Shown: piece by piece, positions 7,609 to 14,191 of the stretch
How the letters are laid out: every line of letters starts with the position of its first letter
Position numbering within the stretch: position 1 is the first letter of the stretch
Source: Bryobacteraceae bacterium
GTDB taxonomy: Bacteria > Acidobacteriota > Terriglobia > Bryobacterales > Bryobacteraceae
Reading direction: 5' to 3'
Length of the DNA stretch: 15,791 bases
Assembly (NCBI GenBank): GCA_025350445.1
Contig: JANXXV010000435.1
Location: 1-15,791 of the forward strand
The notes under the pieces: model-generated
Database searches by the model: none
What the model saw: the letters and a program-made list of their open reading frames with translations, nothing else
What the model was told of the DNA's origin: nothing
Program-made: the position numbers and the translations under genes

Positions 7609-7944
7609 CTATCCTTTGCCCCAGAACGCGAAGACTACGGCGCCTATCAGGCAGACGAACGATCCGGCGTAGCGCCAGTGCATCGGCTCTTCCAGGTACA
7701 GCCACGCGAAGACGGCAAATACGGTCAGCGTGATGATTTCCTGAATGATCTTGAGTTGAAACGCGCTGAGCGTGCCGTACCCGATGCGGTTCGCCGGCAC
7801 CTGAAAGCAGTACTCCGGCAGCGCGATCAGCCAACTGATAAGAATGGTAATCAACAGCGGCGAGGTACGATGCTTCAAGTGCCCGTACCACGCAACGGTC
7901 ATGAACAGATTCGAACAGAGGAGCAACCCAACGGTTTTGATCAT
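7609..7944 (-). CDS. DUF486-family (DMT-superfamily-like) small membrane protein
   Basis: A 111-residue, four-helix membrane protein (helices about 3-20, 29-46, 63-84 and 90-108). The motif EYCFQVPANRIGYG (44-57) and the block QLKIIQEIITL (63-73) are diagnostic of the DUF486 family, which is grouped with the drug/metabolite transporter superfamily. Its substrate and role are unknown. The length is normal for the family, and four-helix DMT-like proteins usually act as dimers. The ATG lies 15 bases after the stop of the aldo/keto reductase gene and directly follows CAGAGG, so translation is probably coupled to that gene. The two form a minus-strand pair. Confidence 0.85.
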   Translation of the reverse strand: MIKTVGLLLCSNLFMTVAWYGHLKHRTSPLLITILISWLIALPEYCFQVPANRIGYGTLSAFQLKIIQEIITLTVFAVFAWLYLEEPMHWRYAGSFVCLIGAVVFAFWGKG

Positions 7945-7959
7945 CCTCTGTAGGATGAC

Positions 7960-8940
7960 TCAGGCGTCGACGTGATTACAAAAATAGCGGTCGAGCTGTG
8001 CTTTGTGCGCCAGCGACAGGCGATCGGAGAGTTCCTTCATCTCGCCGTGGGGCATGGGGCGGTAGGCCTTGGCAATGGCGATGTTCTGGTCGATGAAGTC
8101 CAGTTGAGGCATCCCGAGCACGCAGGCCGACACCGGCAGCGATAGCGAATAACTAATCAGCTTCTCGGCTGTGGCCTTACCGGAAAGCCCTTCCTGGGCA
8201 AAGATCTTCATGGCGATGACGCCCATCTTCTTGCGATTGGCTACCGGTAGCGCCAAAGTCTCGAAGCTTGTTGTCAACTGGTCGTTGATCTCCATGTTGC
8301 CCTTCCCGTTACGCATGCCGGCGCGCGCGGCGTTGAGCGCCATCTGGGTGCAATCGAAATCGTGGCGCTCCAGCGCGAGCTTCAGCACGGCGGGATCGGT
8401 GTGGCTGGTAACGCCGATGAACCGCGTCACCTTTTGGTCGCGCAGCTTGTGGAGAATGTTCAGCACGCCGTCCTTGGCTTCGGCGGCGGCCAAATCCGCT
8501 TCGTCGGTCAGGCTGTGGATGTGGATCAGGTCGACGTGATCGGTCTGCAGGCGCTTCAGGCTGCCTTCGAGAATACGCTGCGCTTCGTCGCCATTGCGGA
8601 CATTGATTTTGGTGGCGAGGAAAAGTCCATTGCGCCGGGTGGCCATCACTTTGCCTACGCGCGTCTCGCTTTTGCCGTTACCGTAGCCGTAAGCGGTGTC
8701 CACGTATGTGATGCCCAGGTCGAGGGCCTTATTCAGTGCTTCGACGGCTTTGTCGTCGTCCGGGTAGGAAAGGAACCGGCTGCCGCAACCGAAAGCCAGG
8801 ATCGAAACCCTGGCGCCAGTCTTGCCCAGGATGCGGGTCGGCATTCCGGACTTTCCGTCCACCTCCGCCGCGAGCAGGGGCTGCGCCGCAACCCCGCTGA
8901 GCGCTGCCGTCTCAAGAAATCTTCGTCGTGAAATACCCAT
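7960..8940 (-). CDS. Tat-exported aldo/keto reductase
   Basis: A 326-residue NAD(P)H-dependent aldo/keto reductase. The N-terminus has a twin-arginine signal, SRRRFLE at 4-10, then a hydrophobic stretch ending near LLAA (22-25), so the enzyme is predicted to be folded with its cofactor and exported to the periplasm. The (beta/alpha)8 barrel starts about residue 35 (TRILGKTG). The catalytic tetrad can be placed: Asp81 and Tyr86 in VDTAYGYG, Lys111 in LATKIN, and His142 in LIHIHSL. The substrate cannot be read from sequence. The start is the ATG at 8940, with GGAGG 8 bases upstream; a GTG three codons earlier overlaps that site and is rejected. The DUF486 gene follows after 15 bp, and a cytochrome oxidase subunit III gene is divergent. 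Tat-type members are common in Acidobacteriota and Bacteroidota. Confidence 0.88.
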   Translation of the reverse strand: MGISRRRFLETAALSGVAAQPLLAAEVDGKSGMPTRILGKTGARVSILAFGCGSRFLSYPDDDKAVEALNKALDLGITYVDTAYGYGNGKSETRVGKVMATRRNGLFLATKINVRNGDEAQRILEGSLKRLQTDHVDLIHIHSLTDEADLAAAEAKDGVLNILHKLRDQKVTRFIGVTSHTDPAVLKLALERHDFDCTQMALNAARAGMRNGKGNMEINDQLTTSFETLALPVANRKKMGVIAMKIFAQEGLSGKATAEKLISYSLSLPVSACVLGMPQLDFIDQNIAIAKAYRPMPHGEMKELSDRLSLAHKAQLDRYFCNHVDA

Positions 8941-8969
8941 TGCCAACACCTCCAGAGACTCTCATCATA
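8940..8969. promoter_or_regulatory. overlapping divergent promoter candidates for AKR (-) and coxIII-like gene (+)
   Basis: The only gap between the divergent genes is 8941-9000. On the plus strand, TTGCCA (8940-8945) and CATCAT (8963-8968) are spaced by 17 bases, with 5/6 and 4/6 matches to the sigma-70 boxes. On the minus strand, TATGAT (8964-8969) is a 5/6 match to a -10 box, with only a poor -35. The two -10 elements overlap, so the directions might compete. This is based on consensus matching only. Confidence 0.3.
8949..8953 (-). promoter_or_regulatory. ribosome binding site that fixes the aldo/keto reductase start
   Basis: On the minus strand GGAGG is followed by 8 bases and ATG (8940). 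The alternative GTG start begins with the last G of this site and so cannot use it. Confidence 0.75.
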
Positions 8970-9000
8970 AGACATTCCAATGAGTGGGAGAATAAGAGCA

Positions 9001-9689
9001 TGGGGACAGTTCTCAGCGAAGCGCAACTCGATCAACCGAGGCCGGCCCGGGGCGGCACAGGCGGCCGCGGACCGGGCCACGGTGGACAGGACTTCGGCGG
9101 CGGTGGCGATTCGGGTGGCGGCGACTTCGGTTATTCGTCCAGTATCTACCAGGTTGGGATGATTGTGGCGCTGTTCTCTATCGCAGCGCTCTTCATCGCA
9201 TTGGTACTGGCGTACGGAATCCAACTTCGGGCGCAGAGCACCTGGCAGCGCGTACACATACCGCTGACGCTGTGGGTGAGCACCGCGTTGCTGGGCGCCA
9301 GCAGCGCCTCGCTTGAAGCAGGCCGGCGGGCCTTGCGCCGCGGCATTTCGCGGAGGTATATCCGCTCACTTGGAATCACTACGCTGCTGGGCCTGGCGTT
9401 TATTACGTCGCAGTTGCTCTCGTGGCAGGAGCTGAAACGCCAAGGGATTTATGTTGAGGCAAATCTGCACGGGTCGATGTTCTACGTCTTCACCGGCGCG
9501 CACGGATTTCACGTGCTGTTCGGAATCTGCTCGCTGATATATCTTGGGGTGCGTTCCCGGCGGCTGGCAGGCGCAACGGAACACGTCTTCCGGCACGAAC
9601 GCTCAGTGACGTCCGCTGTCGCTCTGTACTGGCACTTCATGGGAGTGCTTTGGATTGCGCTGTTTGGTCTGCTTCATTTGTGGAGCTGA
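9001..9689 (+). CDS. cytochrome c oxidase subunit III-like protein with Gly-rich N-terminus
   Basis: A 229-residue inner-membrane protein with five predicted helices (about 50-73, 87-103, 121-142, 158-181 and 205-227). The blocks FYVFTGAHGFHVLFG (161-175) and YWHFMGVLWIALFGLLHLW (210-228) are characteristic of heme-copper oxidase subunit III, which stabilises the catalytic subunit I and carries no redox centre. Residues 18-44 form a Gly/Asp-rich stretch with a few Arg and one His, predicted to be disordered and cytoplasmic. ATG 9001 is chosen because GGGAG lies about 10 bases upstream; the in-frame ATG at 8928 would overlap the start of the divergent aldo/keto reductase. No subunit I, II or IV gene is nearby, so its partner complex is encoded elsewhere. 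Confidence 0.87.
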
Positions 9690-9785
9690 TCCGATGGCCC
9701 CCACAAAACGGCGGTTGGTTGCGCCTAAAACCCAAGACAGCCATTGCCCTCAGCTATCTGGAAGCACAGGGCCTTTCACCCAGGT

Positions 9786-12029
9786 TCACCGGTGGTTTCG
9801 GCGGAAGTGGTAAGTGAATGAGGCAGTGACGTACGAACGGAGCGGGAAGCCGGTGACGCGGTCGAAGGTCTCGCCTTCGCCGGGGAGGGCGAGCGTTTCG
9901 ACGGTTTGCCCGCCGTAGCCGCTGGCGATGAATACGTTGAGGCCCACATCGATGCCCTTGCTTTCAAATCGCCTTACCAGCGCTCCGCGAAACTCGCGGA
10001 CGGGCACGGAGTCGAAACCGCCGCCGAGGGGCTTGATGCCGACATGCCCATATTCGCCGCGCGCCACCAGGTGAAAGGGCAGCTTGTCGATTGTTCCCAG
10101 AATATTCCAGATCAGGCGGGGAGCCTCCGGCGTGGGCTCTCCTGTTTCGCGGTCCCGGGCATCAGCTCGGGCGTAGAGCGCCTGCACGAAACCGTGCGCG
10201 AAGTTGCGGCGCGCCGTTAGGGTGATGGATTTGACGAGGCCCGGACCGTAGTCCTGCTGGAGCCCGGTGTCGTTCGATATGCGCGCCAATTGTTGCGCAG
10301 TGGTGACGTGGGCCAGGGTAACGCGAAAATCCGTGTGGGCGATTACCTTGCTGACCACCAGTTGGTAGGACCGCGCCTTGCTGACGATCGTTCCGCCCTG
10401 GACGGCAGTGGTGCCTATACGCGGATCGTTAATATGAAACGCCTGCCCGTAGCTGAGGGATACGGCCGGAAGGAAAGACGACAGCCCCTCGGACGGAAGG
10501 AAAGCGACAGTCCCCTTGGGAGAATTGACGGAGGCGTGACGCGAGAAAGACAACTCCGGGCGATAGAGATCCCGATTATCGAAGCCAACCTCATCACGGC
10601 GGTAACCCACATTGTAGTGCAGATAACGCAGGAAAGAGCCATCGGCCGAGACGTAGGGGCTATAAAAATTCAGCAGGATATTGTTAGCTGTGACCGGTTC
10701 AAATACTCCGGCGCTATTGGCGCGATCAAGGTCGAGAGCGCTGGGCCGCTCACGGCGGAAATTCGCACCCGCGAGGAGCGAAAACATCTTGTGGAAGCGC
10801 TCGGCGTAGAGGACATCTTCCGAGTTGACATTGCGGTGCTCGCTCTGACGGATCCAGCCGTCACCGAAGTTAGGGCGGACATCCAGAGTGTAATAACGAT
10901 AGAAGCCGGAAAACTGAAATTGGCGGTTCTGCGTGAGATGCCAGACATCGTTCAAAATCAGCGAACCGTTTGCCGTTTCCTCCTGTTGACGGGCATCGTA
11001 GGTGTCGTTGGGAACATTTGTATCGATAGGGATCAGTCCGGGTTGAAAGGCGAAACCGTAATAGCCGATGCCGTAAGCGGTCAAATCATGTTTGCCGAAA
11101 CTGAAAACTTTGGAGACATTGCCCTTGTATTGTTTCCGGTGTTCGAGGCGCTCGAGATAACCGTTCCCAAAAGAAAGCTCCAGCCCCACCCAAGCTTTAT
11201 TAGCCGGATTGGCAGGGCTCCAGCCGGTTACGAGGTTGACGTCGCGGTGGTCAGCCGTTAACCGGAAGAGCGGTTCGATGCGGTCGCGGAGGCCGAAGAC
11301 AATGGCGGAGTTTACGGCGTTGTTCCCTTCCCGGACATTGAAGGCGCCGCCATCGGTCTGGACGCTCTCAATAGCGATGGGGATGATGACGTTGGGATCG
11401 GCGTAACCGTTTCCGTGTGCATTGACGGGCAGGTTATTGGGGTAAAGAAAGCCGCCGATCTGGAAAAACATCGCGATTGGTTCACCGTGGTCGCCCGCTA
11501 CGCCCGGCGCGAAGTATTGAGGCGGTTTGACACCGCCCGCAGGGGACTCGACAGGCATGCCTGGAATCGAGATCGGCATGCCTGGGCGACCCGGGTTGGC
11601 GTCAAGCGTCTCATCGCGTATCATGATGCGTTGCGCGGGATCGGGGGAGAATAGGCCGAGATCCGAAACTTCGGCAGCTACCGTAACGGACTGGTTTTGA
11701 GAAGCAATCCGCGAGAACTGGAGATCTTCCGTTTGTGTCGAGTCTCCTGCAATGACAATCGTCCTGGTGATGATGGGAAAGCCGGTTGCCTCCGCGGTTA
11801 GCCTGTATTCACCAGTTCCAAGAGCCGCGAACGAGTAACGGCCCTGATCGTCGGTCCTCGCTTCATTCCGGCTGGAGTCCGCGCGTCGTAAAAGACTCAC
11901 GGTCGCTTTCGGAACGGTCCGTCCTTGGGGGTCCGTGAGAGTCCCCGCAAAGTTGGTGGCGGCAGAAGCCGGGACTCCAGCGAGGCAGAAGCTAAAAATA
12001 GCCAGACAGACTTGGATGCCGCGCCTCAT
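9786..12029 (-). CDS. TonB-dependent-receptor-like outer membrane protein with carboxypeptidase-regulatory-like N-domain
   Basis: A 747-residue protein. It has a signal peptide (1-23, cleavage after PASA). Next is a carboxypeptidase-regulatory-like beta-sandwich (about 25-104) with GTLTDPQGRTVPKATVSL and TDDQGRYSFAALGTGEYRL, as in many Acidobacteriota and Bacteroidota receptors. A plug-like region (about 140-260) contains the stretch GGAFNVREGNNAVNSAIVFGLR. The rest looks like a long beta-barrel with alternating aromatic strands, ending SYVTASFTYHF plus five residues. No clear TonB box is seen. Such proteins import large ligands or bind them at the surface; the ligand cannot be inferred. GGTGA lies 6 bases before the ATG. 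The gene is divergent from the tetR/RND operon and convergent with the coxIII-like gene. Confidence 0.82.
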   Translation of the reverse strand: MRRGIQVCLAIFSFCLAGVPASAATNFAGTLTDPQGRTVPKATVSLLRRADSSRNEARTDDQGRYSFAALGTGEYRLTAEATGFPIITRTIVIAGDSTQTEDLQFSRIASQNQSVTVAAEVSDLGLFSPDPAQRIMIRDETLDANPGRPGMPISIPGMPVESPAGGVKPPQYFAPGVAGDHGEPIAMFFQIGGFLYPNNLPVNAHGNGYADPNVIIPIAIESVQTDGGAFNVREGNNAVNSAIVFGLRDRIEPLFRLTADHRDVNLVTGWSPANPANKAWVGLELSFGNGYLERLEHRKQYKGNVSKVFSFGKHDLTAYGIGYYGFAFQPGLIPIDTNVPNDTYDARQQEETANGSLILNDVWHLTQNRQFQFSGFYRYYTLDVRPNFGDGWIRQSEHRNVNSEDVLYAERFHKMFSLLAGANFRRERPSALDLDRANSAGVFEPVTANNILLNFYSPYVSADGSFLRYLHYNVGYRRDEVGFDNRDLYRPELSFSRHASVNSPKGTVAFLPSEGLSSFLPAVSLSYGQAFHINDPRIGTTAVQGGTIVSKARSYQLVVSKVIAHTDFRVTLAHVTTAQQLARISNDTGLQQDYGPGLVKSITLTARRNFAHGFVQALYARADARDRETGEPTPEAPRLIWNILGTIDKLPFHLVARGEYGHVGIKPLGGGFDSVPVREFRGALVRRFESKGIDVGLNVFIASGYGGQTVETLALPGEGETFDRVTGFPLRSYVTASFTYHFRRNHR

Positions 12030-12053
12030 TGACTCACCGTTGCCGTTCCCCGG

Positions 12054-12084
12054 AGTATATCAGATCGTGTTACCTTTCTGACAA
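12054..12084 (-). promoter_or_regulatory. candidate promoter of the TonB-receptor-like gene
   Basis: On the minus strand, TTGTCA (12079-12084, 5/6 match) and TATACT (12054-12059, 5/6 match) are separated by 19 bases, slightly longer than ideal. The predicted start would be about 18 bases before the receptor ATG at 12029, leaving room for the GGTGA ribosome site. This is a consensus match, not tested. Confidence 0.4.
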
Positions 12085-12096
12085 ACGTAATACGTT
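12084..12096. promoter_or_regulatory. 13-bp palindrome over the receptor -35 box, possible operator
   Basis: AACGT-AAT-ACGTT has perfect 5-bp arms. It touches the -35 box of the receptor promoter. The 8-base word ATACGTTA within and beside it (12090-12097) recurs at 12225-12232 nearer tetR. It could be a binding site for the neighbouring TetR protein or another dimeric regulator. Confidence 0.3.
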
Positions 12097-12161
12097 ATCT
12101 TCGGGAGAACGGATGAGTGCAACGCGACCGCGTTCCCGCAGGGCGCCAACAACGAAGAAAA

Positions 12162-12189
12162 TTGACAACACTCGGGACAACACTAAGAT
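12162..12189 (+). promoter_or_regulatory. candidate promoter of the tetR/RND operon
   Basis: TTGACA (12162-12167) is a perfect -35 box. TAAGAT (12184-12189) follows after 16 bases, with a 4/6 match to the -10 box. The direct repeat GACAACACT overlaps both the -35 and the spacer. The transcript would have a leader of about 150 bases before the tetR ATG. Confidence 0.4.
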
Positions 12190-12276
12190 CGAGTCGGGAT
12201 TACGACAGACTCAGCGGCTCCCGCATACGTTACGCCATTTCCGGCGACCCATTTCCGCCATGGATTTTGACGCCGA

Positions 12277-12312
12277 GGTTAGCGGCTGCTAAGCTAATGG
12301 TTGCTAGGTTAG
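12277..12312. repeat. TTAGC/GCTAA word cluster upstream of tetR, possible operator
   Basis: TTAGC (12279-12283) and GCTAA (12288-12292) form an inverted repeat around GGCT. A second GCTAA follows directly (12293-12297). GGTTAG occurs at 12277-12282 and again at 12307-12312. The cluster ends 35 bases before the tetR start, a typical place for an autoregulatory site. Confidence 0.3.
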
Positions 12313-12347
12313 TGTTTGATAGCTTGCGACTCAATTAATCTCTCCTC

Positions 12348-12980
12348 ATGTCAGAAAAAGCCGTTTCCAAGCCTCGCCTCTCTTCCGAAGAACGCAAAGC
12401 CTCCATTGTGGAGGCTGCGATTCGCCTGTTCGGCGAAAGAGGATTCCGCGGCACAACTACCCGGGAAATCGCCGCAGCCGTTGGCGTGAGCGAGCCTATT
12501 CTCTACGAACATTTCAAGACCAAGGGCGATCTCTATGCGGCCATTATCGACAGCAGCTCACACAAGGGGGTGGAGTTGCTGGCTGCGCTGGCCGCCCGGT
12601 ACCACGACGTTGACGATGACGATGGATTTTTCACCGAACTGGGCCAGTTGATTTTGAAGTGGTACACCCACGACGCGTCGTTCATTCGCCTGCTGCTTTT
12701 CAGCAATCTGGAAGGCCACGAATTGAAGGACCTTTTCTTCGAACGCCAAAGTTCGCGCGTTCTCGACATCGTTGGCGGATACATCGAGCGCCGCATCCGG
12801 CAAGGCGCGATGCGCAAGATCGACCCAGCGCTTTCGGCGCGCGTCTTTCTGGGGATGGTGTCGAACTATGCCCAACACGCAATTCTGTTTCGCTGCGGGA
12901 CTCTCACGTTGTCGAATGAGGAGATCCTCCGCGGCATGGTTGGCATCTTCCTAAACGGTACCTGCGTCCAAGGACAATAA
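12348..12980 (+). CDS. TetR/AcrR-family transcriptional regulator
   Basis: A 210-residue one-component regulator. The N-terminal DNA-binding domain is clear: RKASIVEAAIRLFGERGFRGT (16-36) followed by the helix-turn-helix TTTREIAAAVGVSEPILYEHF (36-56) and KTKGDLYAAI. The C-terminal ligand-binding and dimerisation domain is variable, as usual. The gene is the first of an efflux operon; its stop overlaps the adaptor start by one base (TAATG). It therefore probably represses its own operon until a pump substrate binds. No Shine-Dalgarno is visible: the bases before the ATG are pyrimidine-rich (TCTCTCCTC). The next Met is too far inside the protein to be the start, so this start is kept. Confidence 0.92.
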   Translation: MSEKAVSKPRLSSEERKASIVEAAIRLFGERGFRGTTTREIAAAVGVSEPILYEHFKTKGDLYAAIIDSSSHKGVELLAALAARYHDVDDDDGFFTELGQLILKWYTHDASFIRLLLFSNLEGHELKDLFFERQSSRVLDIVGGYIERRIRQGAMRKIDPALSARVFLGMVSNYAQHAILFRCGTLTLSNEEILRGMVGIFLNGTCVQGQ

Positions 12981-14176
12981 TGACCCTCCGAATCACTGGA
13001 TTAATAACGCTCGCTGTTCTACTGGCGGGCTGCTCCAAAAACGAAACAAAAGCTGAGGCCGCCTCCGCTGCTAAACCGGTTGAGCCACTTTCCGTTAAGA
13101 CTGCCGTGGCGGAAACCAGGCAAATTGATAAGGCGATCTCAGTGACTGGTTCGCTCATTCCCGATGAGACGGTGACGTCGAGCTTTGAGGTGCCGGGCCG
13201 CATTGCCGCGATTTACGTGGACTTCGGCCAGAATGTGCACAAGGGCCAAGTGCTGGCCGAACTGGATAAACAAGAACTGACGCTGCAAGTGGAACGCAGC
13301 CGTGCGGCGCTGTTGCAGGCACTGGCGCGGGTGGGACTGGATGCATCGCAGGAAAACGTAACACCGGAATCCACGCCGGCGATCCGGCAGGCCGTGGCGC
13401 AGATGGAAGATGCGCGATCGAAGTATGAGAGCGCGATGAAGCTGGTGCAAACCGGGGACATTTCAAAGGAACGCGCCACCGAGCTGGAGAAGTCGTTCCG
13501 CGCGCGGCAAGCCGCCGTGGAGGCCGCGCGCGATGACATGCGGACGCAGTGGGCCAACGTGGCCGCTTTTCGCGCCGATGTAAAACTGGCGCAGAAGAGG
13601 CTGGGCGACACCGTGGTGCGGGCGCCTTTCGATGGCGCGGTGACGCAGAAGAACGCCTCAGTGGGCCAGTTCATGAAAGAGAACACGGCCATCCTGACGC
13701 TGGTGAAGACGAATCCGCTGCGCCTGCGAGTGGAGATTCCCGAGACCGCTGCCGGTGTCATCCGGATGGGCGCTACGTTGAGCTTCACCACCGAGGCCGC
13801 CGCGGGCGAGGAGTTCCGCGCTGTGGTCCGCGAGCTGAATCCGTCGCTCGATTCCAAGTCGCGCTCGCTGACTGTGGAGGCACGGCTTGTGCAGAACGAT
13901 CCGCGGTTGCGGCCCGGCATGTTTGTTCAGGTGCAGTTGGTGCTATCGCGGAATAATGAGGTTGTTGTGGTGCCGGCACAAGCCATTTACACAATGGCCG
14001 GACTGACCAAAGTGTTCGTCATCCGCGAAGGCAAGGTAATTGAATACAAGGTCACCCCGGGCCAACAGATCAAAGGTTGGATTGAATTGCCCAACGCAGA
14101 GATCAAGGCCGGCGACCGCGTGGCCATCTCCGCACTTCCACAACTTATTCAAGGGGCGCCGGTCCGCACCACCTAA
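12980..14176 (+). CDS. RND efflux periplasmic adaptor (membrane fusion) lipoprotein
   Basis: A 398-residue adaptor that bridges an RND pump and an outer-membrane channel. It has a lipoprotein signal with lipobox LAGC (Cys18), so it is anchored by lipid in the periplasm. A split lipoyl domain follows: first half about 68-98 (VPGRIAAIYVDFGQNVHKGQ), second half about 211-243 (VVRAPFDGAVTQKNASVGQF), separated by a long Ala/Glu/Arg-rich helical hairpin (about 99-208). A beta-barrel and a membrane-proximal domain complete it. AAGGA lies 6-7 bases before the ATG, which overlaps the tetR stop. The pump gene follows after 15 bp. The order regulator-adaptor-pump is typical of multidrug efflux operons; the substrate cannot be read. 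Confidence 0.94.
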   Translation: MTLRITGLITLAVLLAGCSKNETKAEAASAAKPVEPLSVKTAVAETRQIDKAISVTGSLIPDETVTSSFEVPGRIAAIYVDFGQNVHKGQVLAELDKQELTLQVERSRAALLQALARVGLDASQENVTPESTPAIRQAVAQMEDARSKYESAMKLVQTGDISKERATELEKSFRARQAAVEAARDDMRTQWANVAAFRADVKLAQKRLGDTVVRAPFDGAVTQKNASVGQFMKENTAILTLVKTNPLRLRVEIPETAAGVIRMGATLSFTTEAAAGEEFRAVVRELNPSLDSKSRSLTVEARLVQNDPRLRPGMFVQVQLVLSRNNEVVVVPAQAIYTMAGLTKVFVIREGKVIEYKVTPGQQIKGWIELPNAEIKAGDRVAISALPQLIQGAPVRTT

Positions 14177-14191
14177 CAAGAGCCCACATCC

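Larger units (their letters stand above)
12030..12347. other. 318-bp divergent intergenic region (receptor / tetR)
   Basis: No credible gene is seen; the short open frames here have no recognisable motifs. The region carries candidate promoters for both directions, a 13-bp palindrome near the receptor promoter, a 9-base direct repeat GACAACACT (12164-12172 and 12176-12184) and a cluster of TTAGC/GCTAA words close to tetR. All are listed separately. Confidence 0.6.

Noticed and set aside
7414..7953. Plus-strand open frames across 7414-7953 as a possible gene after ftsZ
   Set aside because: The 3' part is antisense to the DUF486 gene, whose motifs are clear. The 5' part runs through the hairpin cluster, and no protein family can be recognised.
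8928..9000. In-frame upstream ATG at 8928 as start of the coxIII-like gene
   Set aside because: It would overlap the start of the divergent aldo/keto reductase and add residues unlike the family; ATG 9001 has a ribosome site.
9746..9772. Possible terminator GCCCT...AGGGC between the coxIII-like gene and the receptor gene
   Set aside because: Only a 5-bp stem with a 17-base loop and no T-run; too weak to call, although a termination signal is expected between these convergent genes.
10290..11261. Plus-strand open frame (323 codons) opposite the TonB-receptor-like gene
   Set aside because: No signal peptide, domain or ribosome site; the minus-strand frame has a signal peptide, a regulatory-like domain and a barrel, so the plus frame is a shadow.
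12029..12338. Short plus-strand open frames between the receptor and tetR
   Set aside because: They lack family motifs and cross the candidate promoters; they are more likely chance frames in regulatory DNA.
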